DNA of 64,000 nt from UBA2589 sp965223235 (lineage in GTDB: Bacteria; Gemmatimonadota; Gemmatimonadetes; Longimicrobiales; Gaopeijiaceae), in contig CBDCVV010000001.1 of the NCBI GenBank assembly GCA_965223235.1, forward strand, positions 1-64,000, read 5' to 3'. The notes under the pieces are model-generated. The model did not search any database. It saw only the letters and a list, made by a program, of their open reading frames with translations, and was not told the DNA's origin. Shown piece after piece: positions 51,366-60,699 of the stretch. Positions within the stretch are counted from its first letter, which is position 1; each line of letters opens with the position of its first letter. The position numbers and the translations under genes are program-made.

Positions 51366-51935
51366 CTACCGCCCGACTCGGTCCGAGCGAGCACGCTGGA
51401 TCGTCGTCGACTTCCGGAAGTCTCGCAGCGCTCGGTCGAAGTCGTCGCCACCCACACGCTCCAAGACGATCTCGAGGTCGGTATAGTTCGCCCCGTACAC
51501 GGCCACGAAATCTCTTAGGGCCGCAGGTGTGTGGGTGATCCCGGACCGAGACAAATGCCGCCCGAGCTTTGCGGCGTCTTGGTCGGTCCGAAAGAAGTCG
51601 ACTCGCCACGGGGCGAGGATGATCCGCCCCACCCACTCCGGGACATGGCTAGCTACGAGCAACCGGTGCCCCGCATGGAGGAGCCGGGCGACGCGGAGGA
51701 GTTCAAACGGTCCGTGAATCTCGTCGACCAGCACCAACTCTTCTCGGGGCTCGACCCGATGCCAGTCGATCGGGGCCGGTCCGATCCGCGACACGGGCGT
51801 CGAGTCGAAATCCGGATGTCGCTCGACCAGAAGTCGGAGATAGCTGGACTTCCCACTCCCGCTCACCCCTGTAAAAACCAGTGCGTCGAATCCGGCCAGG
51901 GATCGATCTAGAAGCCGTAAGTAGTCGTCCAACAT
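51366..51935 (-). CDS. Small P-loop ATPase of unknown function
   Basis: This 189-residue protein has Walker A GVSGSGKS (near residues 23-30) and a Walker B-like ELVLVDE (near 67-73), followed by LLVASHVPEW, which reads like a sensor strand. The rest is helical. It is too short for a full AAA+ module and resembles no named family that I recognise. It lies 8 bases after a two-helix membrane protein, with which it is probably co-transcribed, and it may energise or be recruited by that partner. Confidence 0.68.
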   Translation of the reverse strand: MLDDYLRLLDRSLAGFDALVFTGVSGSGKSSYLRLLVERHPDFDSTPVSRIGPAPIDWHRVEPREELVLVDEIHGPFELLRVARLLHAGHRLLVASHVPEWVGRIILAPWRVDFFRTDQDAAKLGRHLSRSGITHTPAALRDFVAVYGANYTDLEIVLERVGGDDFDRALRDFRKSTTIQRARSDRVGR

Positions 51936-51943
51936 CGTCGGCC

Positions 51944-53059
51944 TCAGCTCGGGAGAAAGTCCGCGTACTCTAGGGAGTCGACATCTCCCTTCAGCTCTTG
52001 GTCCACATACTCTGGATGGAGCAGCTGAATCTCCCAGTGGACCGCAATGCCGTGCGAAGATCCGACCTCGAACGGAGGATACAGGTCGGTGAACATCTGG
52101 GTGAAGTCGACCGAGCCCAACACATCTCCGAGCGCACTCCCCGCCGGCACCCGTTCGAGGTGCTGTTCATGTAAGAGCACTCCCCGGATCGGTTCTCGGA
52201 AGGAAACGGTTCGCTCATCCGTTCCAGAGCCGCGCCGGTACTGCCCCAACTCGAGATTGCACGCGACCACCCGCACCGTCACGTCGTTCAAATCGACGCG
52301 CGGGCGCCCGGCGACGAGTTCCGCCAACGAATACGAGACCCCCGGGCGGATCACCGGCATCTGAGCTCGAAAGTGAAAGCTCATATAGCGACGCAACTGG
52401 CGCCGAATGGCAAGCCAGACCGCGAGCCCCACCCCTCCACTTCCCACTAGCGCCGCAACGAAGGGAGAATTCGACTCTCCATCCGAGTTGTATCGAGAGT
52501 AAAACCACGTCGCTCCCTCCCCGACGAACTGGTCGTGGAGGCCTACGAGCATGTTCACTACGATCACGACCGCGCCTACGACGCCGAGGGCGATCGTCCA
52601 TCCACGGGCGCTCACCGGAATCGCTTGGAGGTTCTTGAAGAAGTCGAACACGTCCTCCGGCTCGATCAACGTCTGGGCATGTGTCGAGACTTCAGGCTTC
52701 ACTCCGATCGCGAGCTCCTGCTCTTCCGTGATCTTCGTGTCGAAGAGGATCGCGTCATCGATCACCAACTTCATAACCAGCTTCGAGTCGATCATCGAGC
52801 CTGAGTACGAATAGGCGCGAATCGTAGACCTCGGCACGCGGATCTCCTCCGCGATCGACGACAGTCTGAGGTGCCGCTCGAACAGCTCGGTACTTGCGTT
52901 CACCGCCCGGCTGTCGTGCACGTCGACTGCGGCCCGAAGGGAGAAGATGGCATCGAGACCAGCCAAGGCCGGGTCATCCACCTCGACTCGACAGATCACA
53001 TCCCCATCCGTGGGGCCGTCACCATCCGTCGTCAGAGAGAGTGAGACGCGTGAATCCAT
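51944..53059 (-). CDS. Two-TM protein with beta-sandwich-like domains
   Basis: About 371 residues from the ATG at 53059; the frame extends to 53146 without support. It has two transmembrane helices (IALGVVGAVVIVVNMLVGLH and PFVAALVGSGGVGLAVWLAI). On either side are beta-rich cytoplasmic segments, such as CRVEVDDPALAGLDAIFSLR, KLVMKLVIDDAILFDTKI and GVLLHEQHLERVPAGSALG. These resemble arrestin/Spo0M-like sandwiches, but no family is assigned. It is divergent from the PadR gene and shares its operator region, so it may be PadR-controlled. Confidence 0.65.
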   Translation of the reverse strand: MDSRVSLSLTTDGDGPTDGDVICRVEVDDPALAGLDAIFSLRAAVDVHDSRAVNASTELFERHLRLSSIAEEIRVPRSTIRAYSYSGSMIDSKLVMKLVIDDAILFDTKITEEQELAIGVKPEVSTHAQTLIEPEDVFDFFKNLQAIPVSARGWTIALGVVGAVVIVVNMLVGLHDQFVGEGATWFYSRYNSDGESNSPFVAALVGSGGVGLAVWLAIRRQLRRYMSFHFRAQMPVIRPGVSYSLAELVAGRPRVDLNDVTVRVVACNLELGQYRRGSGTDERTVSFREPIRGVLLHEQHLERVPAGSALGDVLGSVDFTQMFTDLYPPFEVGSSHGIAVHWEIQLLHPEYVDQELKGDVDSLEYADFLPS

Positions 53060-53177
53060 GGGCTCGCAGAAGGAGGGACTCGCTGACCCGAGACAACCGA
53101 TCGGAAAGGTGCGCCCGTGGCAACGTGCGAGCACCCGAAGCCACATCCCGTTCGCGCTCCAGAAGCGTCACGGCTCT

Positions 53178-53219
53178 TGTCAACTTTGTTGACATATCAT
53201 ATTGTCAACTTAGTTGACA
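53178..53219. promoter_or_regulatory. Tandem palindromic operators for a PadR regulator
   Basis: Two 17-bp palindromes, TGTCAAC-TTT-GTTGACA (53178-53194) and TGTCAAC-TTA-GTTGACA (53203-53219), are 25 bases apart centre to centre within a locally AT-rich stretch. They lie 23 bases before the PadR start (53242) and in the divergent region of the two-TM gene (53059). They differ only in the central triplet. The arrangement suits cooperative binding by two PadR dimers. Confidence 0.8.
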
Positions 53220-53241
53220 AACTGAATGGGAGGTGGTCGGG

Positions 53242-53571
53242 ATGAGCGAGCGGGACTTCCTGGGTGAGCTCGAGGAGATCGTACTCCTCGCCGCCCTCCG
53301 ACTCGGGAATGAGGCTTATGGCGCTTCGATTCTCCGAGAGCTCGACGAACAGGCGGGACGGGACGTCCCCCGCGGTTCGATCTATGTGACGCTGGAACGG
53401 CTGGCCAGCAAAGGCTTCTTGGAGATGTCCGCCGGTGACGCGACCGCAGGGCGACGTGGGCGTCCCCGTCGAATGGTGCGGGTGACTGCGGACGGTGTGG
53501 CGGCAGTCCGGAGAACCCATGCCGTACGCGATCGTCTCCGAGACGGTCTCGATGGGGTGCTGCAATCATGA
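53242..53571 (+). CDS. PadR-family transcriptional regulator
   Basis: This is a 109-residue PadR winged helix: EIVLLAALRLGNEAYGASIL, DVPRGSIYVTLERLASKGFL and RRMVRVTADGVAAVRRT. The start at 53242 is chosen because GGGAGGTGG precedes it. Its stop overlaps the ATG of the ADOP-type permease (ATGA), giving the second PadR-ADOP pair in the window. The tandem palindromes upstream are its probable operators. Confidence 0.93.
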   Translation: MSERDFLGELEEIVLLAALRLGNEAYGASILRELDEQAGRDVPRGSIYVTLERLASKGFLEMSAGDATAGRRGRPRRMVRVTADGVAAVRRTHAVRDRLRDGLDGVLQS

Positions 53572-56226
53572 GGCCCCCGCGTTGGGCCGAGTGGCTCCTC
53601 GAGCGCGCACTTCCCAAGGGGATCGCAGGGTCCGCGATCCTCGGGGACATGGCCGAGGAGTTCGAGTCTCGGTGCGAGGCGTTCGGGGCGAGGCAGGCTC
53701 GTCGCTGGTACGTACGTCAGACGCTGGGTGTGGTGCTGCGCGCTAGGCCTCTAAGGGCGGCAGGGCTCCCGAACCGGGAGCCGTCGGGTCCCGGGCACTT
53801 CGTGGACACCCTTCGTGGAGCCATTCGCTCGCTCCGGCGGGCGCCCGCGTTCACCGCTGCGACGTGCACCGTTCTCGCACTGGGGATCGCATCGACGACA
53901 GCCGTCTTCAGCATCGTCGACACCGTCCTACTCAGGCCACTGCCCTACAACGAGAGTGATCGACTCGTGTCGGTGCTCTCGTCTACCTCCGACATCGAGA
54001 TCCCGCTCGTCTCAGAGCCCGAGTTTCACGATCTGCAGAATCAGATCCAAAGCTTTGCAGCCGTCGGTGTTCATCAATGGGAAGGAGCCGCATTCGATGT
54101 CGGCGATGAACCGCAACGCATCGCCGTCGTGCGTGCGTCGGCGTCCTTGTACGATGTCTTAGGCGTGGCCCCTGTCTTTGGACGCTGGTTCGGCCCTGAC
54201 GATGATCGACCGGGATCGGACCCGACTCTGGTGCTCTCGAACGGTCTGTGGATGACCGCATTCGGTGGGTCGCCCAACGCCATCGGGGCGGTCGCGATCG
54301 TCAACGACGTCCCCCACCAGGTCATTGGCGTCATGCCGCCGGGATTCAACTTCCCCGTAGAGGGAGCTCAGGCGTGGGCTCCGCTACGACTCGATCCCGC
54401 AGACCCGTTCGCTCGGAACAACCAGTACCTGAGGGCGACGGCTCGCCTGAGAGGAGACGTGTCGCTCGCCTCCGCAACCGCGGAAGTCGAGGCATTGGCT
54501 GCAGCGAGCCTGAGGGCACACCCGGAGTTCTACGCGGACCGCTTCGACCTCCGGATCGCCCCCCTCAAAGAGCAGATCGTAGGCACTGCCCGCGGCCCTC
54601 TCCTACTCCTCCTCGGGGCGGTCGGCATGCTCCTCCTGGTCTCGGCGACCAATGCCGCGGGACTCTTCCTGGCTCGAGGCGAGGATCGACGTACCGAGCT
54701 CGCCGTGCGAGCAGCCCTCGGCGCACCGAGGCGCACGATCGCGGCACAGCTCCTCGCCGAGAGTGTCTTGGTAGCGCTTCTCGCGGGTGTCGTAGGGCTC
54801 GTCTTCGCGAACTGGGTCGTGGCTGGGTTGGGCGCGGCAGGTGCGCCTGAGATCCCGCGACTTTCCGAGGTCGCCGTCGATCGCAGGATCGCGCTCTTCG
54901 GAATCAGCGTGGCGCTCCTCACCGGTCTCGTCTTCGGCCTCCTCCCGGCGGTGCAAGCAGGACGAGGGGATGTCCGCGCGGCACTCGCGGCATCTGGTCG
55001 AGGTCGCTTGGGGAGTCGGAGCTCGGCACGATTCAAGCGAGGACTCATCGTCGGCCAACTCGCCCTCGCGTCCTTCCTGGTGTTGGGCTCGACCCTCATG
55101 TTCCGCAGCCTCGGCGCTCTCCGAACCACAGATCTGGGCTTTGACCCCAGTGGCACGTTGGTCATTCCACTCGAACCGACAAACGCGGCCCTGGAGCGCG
55201 ATGAGGCTGCCGTTCGCTTCTACGCCGCGCTAGGAGAGCAGGTCGCGGCTCTGCCTACGGTCACAGCGGTTGGCGTGGCTCGTCGAGTCCCGCTCGTCAA
55301 CGGGCACGATCGCTTCTCACTTCAGATCGAAGGTCGAGAGGCGGGTACGGTAGCCGAAGCACCCGTAGCCGGTATCCAGTGGGCATCGCACGGGTACTTC
55401 GACGCTGCCCGCATCGCCCTCCTGCAGGGTCGCGCCCTCACCGCTCAAGACCACGCGACCAACCCCCTCGTCACGGTCATCAACGAGCAGTTGGCGGCCG
55501 AGCTGTGGCCAAACGGTGACGCACTCGGCGCCCGAGTGCGCATGTGGCCCGAGGGTTCACCGTGGATGGAGGTCGTCGGTGTCGTGGCCGACGTGCGGAG
55601 CGCCGGCCCCGCAGAGTCCTGCGCCCGTCCATGGTTGTATGTACCGCATGCCCAAGGCTTCCTGAGCGGGTATATCTCGCCCGAACGACATGGCGCTCTT
55701 CGTTCGAAGCACCGGAGACCCGGCCGCGTTGGCCGACCCGATCCGCACATTGATCCGTGAAGTCGGTCCTGCGATCCCCATCGGGACGGTCAGAACCGGC
55801 GAGGAGCTCATGCGAAGAGCGGTGGCGAGAGACCGCTTCGTCGTCCGCCTCCTTAGCGCTTTCTCACTCGCCGCACTCCTCCTCGGAGCGGTGGGCGTAT
55901 ACGGGGTCATTTTCCAGACTGTCCGGTCACGGACCCGCGAGACTGGACTCCGGGTGGCGATGGGCGCGGACCGTGGCCAGATCGCGCGCGGCGTCCTCTT
56001 GGACGGACTCCGGGTCGCCATGATGGGTGGAGCGATCGGCTTGGTGGGCGGGCTAGCGCTTTCACTGCAGCTCAGCAAATCCATCCTCCACGTCAGCGCC
56101 CTCGATCCCGTCTCCTACCTAATCGTGCTCCCGACCCTGTGCGTGATCGTGTTGCTCGCGTCGTGGATACCGGCGAGGCATGCCGCCCGCATCGATCCCG
56201 TGCGCGCTCTTCAGCAGGGGTCGTAG
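53568..56226 (+). pseudogene. ADOP-family permease gene with a +1 frameshift
   Basis: The frame 53568-55760 codes about 700 residues of an ADOP permease with a PadR-linked prefix domain (LLERALPKGIAGSAILGDMA) and the first MacB/FtsX repeat. It then runs into an unrelated short tail after SGYISPE near 55680. The next frame (continuing from about 55680 and ending at 56226) supplies the missing C-terminal helices (LFVRSTGDPAALADPIR, RTRETGLRVAMGADRGQIAR). Removing one base at the CCC near 55680-55682 gives a full protein of about 885 residues, the same length as the ADOP at 46722. It is either inactivated or a single-base assembly error. It is coupled to the PadR gene. Confidence 0.78.
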
Positions 56227-56586
56227 ATGCGCGACCGTCTCCTTCACTTCCTGAATACGACACCCGGTTCTCGCTACGCTGCCTGGTATCAAGGGGGTGA
56301 ACCGGTGCTGTGCACCCAACCAGGCCTAGTCAACGCGAGCGCGTCGGAAAGTGACCGATACGAGGAGATTCTGGTCAACCCGACGATCCTATCGCTGCTG
56401 CGGCGACGTGGGGAAATCGACTGCGGCGGGCTGAGTCACGTCGTCATCCGGTACGGCGCGTTCCACCAGATTGTGGCGCCCGCCGGCAAAGGCCACGTGT
56501 CGGTGGCGTTCGAGCCGGATCACGACTTGGGTGACGCCGTGGCAGCGGTGCTCGACTTGGCCGAAGAAGCCGCGACTCGGTCGTAG
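56227..56586 (+). CDS. Roadblock/LC7-like small protein
   Basis: This 119-residue soluble protein has an alpha/beta pattern. GGLSHVVIRYGAFHQIVAP, GKGHVSVAFEPDHDLGDAVA and VLDLAEE match the C-terminal half of Roadblock/LC7-type domains, which in bacteria act with small GTPases or kinases. The N-terminal half (HFLNTTPGSRYAAWYQGGE) is less typical. Its ATG directly follows the permease stop with no gap, so it is probably translated from the same mRNA. No MglA-like GTPase is present nearby. Confidence 0.62.
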   Translation: MRDRLLHFLNTTPGSRYAAWYQGGEPVLCTQPGLVNASASESDRYEEILVNPTILSLLRRRGEIDCGGLSHVVIRYGAFHQIVAPAGKGHVSVAFEPDHDLGDAVAAVLDLAEEAATRS

Positions 56587-56594
56587 AAGAAGAG

Positions 56595-57431
56595 TCAGAA
56601 GTCGAAGGTGAGGGTGTGTTCCGTCTGGCTCCCGGTGGTCGGGTCCCACAACCGAACGATCAAGGTTCGCGCCTCCGTGGCCCCCGCTGGGTACGCTTGA
56701 TTGTACGCTTCGACCAAGGGCGTCAGGTCGAAGCGCCGGTCCGACGTGATGTAGGCATCACACGGATCGTCCGCGTCGTGGTGAGTGATCGCCATGTTCA
56801 CCTGGACCGGTGAAGACTCCATCCATCCGCCGAAGGCAACGGCATCCATGAGGTGCTCCTCGCACCCGCCGCCATACGACACGACCGCCTCCAACGTGTA
56901 CCCGACGATGTCGACCTCATCGAGGGAGTAACTGTCTCGTTCGAGATCCGCGAGCGCACGGTCGGGGCGCACGAGGGCCGGGACCACGCCTCGACCAAGG
57001 GGCACAATCCGACCGATCGCAACGCTCAGCGCTTCGGGAATCTCGAGGGACGACCCACTTACCCGTGCACTCCTCCCTCCCCGCTCGTACTCGAGTTCGT
57101 ACATGACGTGGTCGCAGCAGGGCTCGTCGTATGAACCGGAGAGTCCGAAGACGTCTGCAGCTTCTAACCCGAGAGCCAGGTCGTTGAACTGGTCTGGAGT
57201 GAGGCGTACGATCCGCTCGCCCGCAGTGAAGTCACAATGAGCGGTGCAGTGGACTCCAGTCACATCTCGGTCGTCGCCGTCGACTCGAAAGCTGAAGGAT
57301 TGCCCGATCAGCCCACCGGAAATGGCCAACTCGAACGAGGCTAGTTGCGGATCGAAGGGACCGACGGCGCTCTCACACCCCGGGGTCGAAACACACGCAG
57401 CGAGAAGCAGTGCGGCAAGCGAAGGTCTCAT
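56595..57431 (-). CDS. Secreted lipoprotein, unknown family
   Basis: About 278 residues from the ATG at 57431; the frame extends upstream without a signal. It begins with a short hydrophobic signal (SLAALLLAACVSTPGC) with two possible lipobox Cys. The body contains FDLTPLVEAYNQAYPAGATE and LIVRLWDPTTGSQTEHTLTF at the end, which looks beta-rich. A region with paired Cys (GVHCTAHCDF, DEPCCDHVMYELE) suggests disulfides. No family is recognised. It ends 8 bases from the convergent Roadblock-like gene. Confidence 0.65.
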   Translation of the reverse strand: MRPSLAALLLAACVSTPGCESAVGPFDPQLASFELAISGGLIGQSFSFRVDGDDRDVTGVHCTAHCDFTAGERIVRLTPDQFNDLALGLEAADVFGLSGSYDEPCCDHVMYELEYERGGRSARVSGSSLEIPEALSVAIGRIVPLGRGVVPALVRPDRALADLERDSYSLDEVDIVGYTLEAVVSYGGGCEEHLMDAVAFGGWMESSPVQVNMAITHHDADDPCDAYITSDRRFDLTPLVEAYNQAYPAGATEARTLIVRLWDPTTGSQTEHTLTFDF

Positions 57432-57522
57432 GAGTGGCGCTCCCGAAGTCCGGCTGAGATCAAACAAGCCTCGATCGGAGAGGAAACGACTCCGTGCCCC
57501 TCCATGTGACACCAGAGCGCTG

Positions 57523-58605
57523 CTACCCTCCTGCCCTCTCGCCTCTGACCTGCTCTATGAGCTGCCCGATCCATCCCAGAAAGCCCTCCGTGGGACCCTC
57601 TTCGTCGGTGGAGCCTGGGAAGTCTCCTTCGCCGAAGCGTTCGGCGAGCTCCGACGCGAGCGCCGCGTCTGTCACGTCGTCCCCGTCACTGGTGTCGACC
57701 TGACCAACCAAAAGAGACCAGAACCGACGCTGCCCCGTGAAGAGGGTGGCATCGGTCGGCACAGGTCCGTGGCCTGGTATGTGTAGAGTCGCACCGCTTC
57801 CGGCGACGACATCGAGAGCCGTGGGCATGTCGGAGGCCCGCCCCTCGCCGAGGTATGGGAATCCATGCTCGATCAGATCCCCGGCATACACCACACTCGC
57901 GGCGGGTACGGACACGATTACGTCTCCGGGCGTGTGCGCGGGCGCGGGGAGCAGGTGCACTGTTACTCCCGAGCCCAAGTCGAGCTGCACCAGGGATGAG
58001 ACCTCATGGCTGGGAACTACCAGTCGGGTGCTTTCGAACGCGGCAATCCGTTCCTTGTCGGCGCTCAGGATCTCCTCAATCTGAACGTACTCCTCAGGCT
58101 CGAGCTCTCGGCCAGAGTCGGTCTGCCCCGACTCTCTGAATCGCACGAGTCGTTCCTCTCGGTCTCGGAGGCGCGTCACCTCTTCTGCCAGTCGCTCCGC
58201 GCCTCGGTCGCGGATCAAAGCAGTAGTCTCGGGGTGCGCCCACACCCGGACATCCTCGAACGCATCGAGAAACGCTCGGGTGCCCCCAGTATGGTCCCAA
58301 TGCCAGTGGCTGATCACCACATCTCGAACCGGTTTCGTCGTGATGCCGCGAACCACGGCGACGAGCTCGGCAGCGGCGACTTCCGTCTCGCGCGTGTCGA
58401 CCACCAGGACCGTCGAGTCGCCCACAACAACAAGGGAGTTCGCGAAGAGCGTGTACGACTCGCTCGGAGTGACCGCGAAGACACCAGGAGCGAGCTCGGT
58501 CGTGCTCCACAAGCCTTGAGCGGCCGCGCACGCCTGGAGTGAAACGAGCAAACACCCGGTGGCAAGCGCGACACGCGAGATGGGTCTGAGAGGAGAATAG
58601 GTCAC
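57523..58605 (-). CDS. MBL-fold metallo-hydrolase, secreted
   Basis: About 360 residues from a GTG at 58605; a GTG at 58665 would add 20. A hydrophobic signal with lipobox-like end (VALATGCLLVSLQAC) is followed by a metallo-beta-lactamase domain. HxHxDH is clear in VISHWHWDHTGG, with further ligands in PAHTPGDVI, VYAGDL and IPGHGP. A helical insert separates the second and third ligands, as in SoxH/quinoprotein-relay type MBL proteins. It is a periplasmic hydrolase of unknown substrate, with 91 bases to the preceding lipoprotein gene. Confidence 0.86.
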   Translation of the reverse strand: MTYSPLRPISRVALATGCLLVSLQACAAAQGLWSTTELAPGVFAVTPSESYTLFANSLVVVGDSTVLVVDTRETEVAAAELVAVVRGITTKPVRDVVISHWHWDHTGGTRAFLDAFEDVRVWAHPETTALIRDRGAERLAEEVTRLRDREERLVRFRESGQTDSGRELEPEEYVQIEEILSADKERIAAFESTRLVVPSHEVSSLVQLDLGSGVTVHLLPAPAHTPGDVIVSVPAASVVYAGDLIEHGFPYLGEGRASDMPTALDVVAGSGATLHIPGHGPVPTDATLFTGQRRFWSLLVGQVDTSDGDDVTDAALASELAERFGEGDFPGSTDEEGPTEGFLGWIGQLIEQVRGERAGG

Positions 58606-58734
58606 GGACAGTTCGAATCGCTTCGAGGTAGATGGGCCGCAGCCACGTACGGCCAGGGCTCTCACCCGTTACCGGCGAGGCGGTGACCCTCGAAGCCCTC
58701 TCGATCCTGTTGGTCGCGTCTGCTCTCGTTAGCG

Positions 58735-58959
58735 TCAGTCGTTCCGCCACCTGATCTGGAACTCGACTTCCTCGGTCGACCCATCCCGCTCGTGCTCCAC
58801 GGAAATCGTGGCATCGGGCGGGACGGAGACTCGCTCCCCATCGACCTGAATTCGAAACCGTTGGTCATTCTCGATCGCGTCGGCGAGTCGTCGCAGCTTC
58901 GAAACGAACTGCTTCGCCGAATACGTCTTCTCCACGTCTCGCGACTTCTTCTTGGCCAT
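58735..58959 (-). CDS. amphi-Trp domain protein
   Basis: This 74-residue cytoplasmic protein matches the amphi-Trp domain. The core reads KTYSAKQFVSKLRRLADAIE, FRIQVDGERVSVP and EVEFQIRW, with the closing Trp. The family is small, widespread and uncharacterised. It lies 129 bases upstream of the MBL gene on the same strand and is divergent from the YCII gene across 110 bases. No specific role can be stated. Confidence 0.85.
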   Translation of the reverse strand: MAKKKSRDVEKTYSAKQFVSKLRRLADAIENDQRFRIQVDGERVSVPPDATISVEHERDGSTEEVEFQIRWRND

Positions 58960-59069
58960 TTGGAGCCACCTGTCCTAATTGTCGATGCTCATCCGTCACG
59001 GTCATGATCTACACATTAACTGGTGGCGGGCCAGGGTCACTCCTGGGGCCACCCTACACGGAGCAATTG

Positions 59070-59426
59070 ATGAAAGACTTCCTCCTCCTCTTCGAGGGCG
59101 GTGACTCCAGCTGGGCCGAGACCGCGACTCCCGACGAGATCAAGAACGTCATGGACCAATGGGGTGCGTGGTTCCAGGAACTCGAAGCGTCGGGGCACCT
59201 ACGTAACCCCGGGGCCGCGCTCGCACCCGGCGGCGCGGTCCTGAGCACGGGCTCGAACGGGATCGAGACGGACTTGAGCCTTTCCGAGGTAAAGGAGCTC
59301 ATCGGCGGATTCACGGTAATCGCGGCGGAGTCGCTCGATCAGGCCGCCGAAGTCGCGAAAGGCACGCCCTTCTTGAAGAACAATCCATCCGGGACGGTGA
59401 CCGTCCGCCCCGTAATGCAGATGTAA
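59070..59426 (+). CDS. YCII/DGPF-domain protein
   Basis: About 118 residues from the ATG at 59070, which begins the domain (MKDFLLLFEGGDSSWAETAT); the frame starts 22 codons earlier without support. The fold contains SLSEVKELIGGFTVIAAESL, PFLKNNPSGTVTVRPV and the DxxGPF-like ELEASGHLRNPGAALAPG. Such DGPF proteins are the usual genomic partners of ECF42-group sigma factors. Here the sigma gene is convergent and ends 2 bases away. No enzymatic activity is assigned. Confidence 0.87.
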   Translation: MKDFLLLFEGGDSSWAETATPDEIKNVMDQWGAWFQELEASGHLRNPGAALAPGGAVLSTGSNGIETDLSLSEVKELIGGFTVIAAESLDQAAEVAKGTPFLKNNPSGTVTVRPVMQM

Positions 59427-59427
59427 T

Positions 59428-60699
59428 TCAAGGGACGATCTCCTCCGAGTTCCGTTCGAACTGGGCCTCGATGAGTCGGCGCTCGTGCTCGCTCCCCGCT
59501 TGCGCGAGCGCCGTTTCGAGGAACGTCCTGCCCTCGTCGATCCGCCCGGCTCTCGAGTAGAGGTTCGCGAGCGTTGCCGCGACCACGTGCGAGTGCGGAA
59601 GCTCCCGCTGCTCCGCGATCTCCCGCACCATCTCGAGTGCGGCGTCGGGTCCGTCGCGGTACGAGATCGCCACCGCCCGGTTGAGACGAGTCAGCGCTGT
59701 GGGAGCGATGTCGAGCAGTCGGTCGTACAGGTTGCATATCGACTCCCAATCCGTTTCGTCGAAGGTGCGTGCGCCACAGTGGCGCGCCGCGATCGCTGCT
59801 TCGAGGTGATACGGACCTGCCTGCACCGCGTCCATCTGTGACGACCGTCGGAGCAAACCGAAGCCGCGGTCGATCAGGGTCCGACTCCAGCGTCGTCGAT
59901 CTTGTCGGTCGAGCGGGACGAGCCCCCCTGAGGCATCGAGACGCGCGTCGAGACGGGCCGAAGCGAAAGTCATCAACGCCAGAAGCGCCACCGTTTCGCT
60001 ATTCCCGATCGTGGGCGCGGAAACCAGCAGCCTCGTCATCGCCACGGCGTCCGAACAGACATGCTCGAGGATCGGTTCTCCAGAGGTAGAGTAGAAGCCC
60101 TCGTTGAAGAGCAAATAGAGCACGGTATGAGCCGTCGAGCGCGCCTGGGGGAGTTCTTCAGCTGAAGGAAGGACGAAGTCGTGATGCTCGAGCGCCTTCC
60201 GAGTCCGATACAATCTCTTGTGGATCGTCGACGGAGTGGTCAGAAGCGCACTCGCGATCGCGGGGACCGGGAGTCCACACAACGTCTTGAGAATCAGGGG
60301 AATTCGGTTCTCGGGCGCGATCTTCGGCGCGCAACACATAAAGATCATCTTCAGCTGGTCATCGTGTGCCCAGTCGTCGTGAAACGCCTCGTCGACCGTC
60401 CGCGACATCGTCCACTCCGAGTCGAGGAAGCGTGCGAGATCCGGCGCGAACGTCGTCCGAGTGCGCTCCCGGCGTATGGCGTCGATCGCTCGGTTCTTGG
60501 CCGCTGTGATGAGCCATCCTTCCGGGTTCTCAGGAACCCCGGTCGAACGCCACCGCTCCAGAGCAACCGCGAACGCCTCTTGGAGGACATCCTCTGCGAG
60601 ATCGAGATTCGGCGGCCCAAGCACTCTGGTAAGAACAGAAATCAGCCGGCGCGCTTCACGTCGGTAGATCGCATCCAGTCGATCCTCGACGTTCTGCAT
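59428..60699 (-). CDS. ECF sigma factor with C-terminal TPR-like extension (ECF42-like)
   Basis: About 423 residues from the ATG at 60699 (GAGGAG upstream). Sigma-70 region 2 is RLISVLTRVLGPPNLDLAED to EGWLITAAKNRAIDAIRR; region 4 is AIASALLTTPSTIHKRLYRT. The remaining 250 residues form a DUF6596/TPR-like helical extension (YLLFNEGFYSTSGEP, AATLANLYSRAGRIDEGRTF). ECF42 factors have this layout, lack an anti-sigma factor and sit beside DGPF proteins, as here. The extension probably controls activity. It may direct the adjacent YCII gene. Confidence 0.9.
   Translation of the reverse strand: MQNVEDRLDAIYRREARRLISVLTRVLGPPNLDLAEDVLQEAFAVALERWRSTGVPENPEGWLITAAKNRAIDAIRRERTRTTFAPDLARFLDSEWTMSRTVDEAFHDDWAHDDQLKMIFMCCAPKIAPENRIPLILKTLCGLPVPAIASALLTTPSTIHKRLYRTRKALEHHDFVLPSAEELPQARSTAHTVLYLLFNEGFYSTSGEPILEHVCSDAVAMTRLLVSAPTIGNSETVALLALMTFASARLDARLDASGGLVPLDRQDRRRWSRTLIDRGFGLLRRSSQMDAVQAGPYHLEAAIAARHCGARTFDETDWESICNLYDRLLDIAPTALTRLNRAVAISYRDGPDAALEMVREIAEQRELPHSHVVAATLANLYSRAGRIDEGRTFLETALAQAGSEHERRLIEAQFERNSEEIVP

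Noticed and set aside
50365..51636. 423-residue minus-strand frame
   Set aside because: Antisense shadow of the acetamidase gene running into the P-loop gene in another frame.
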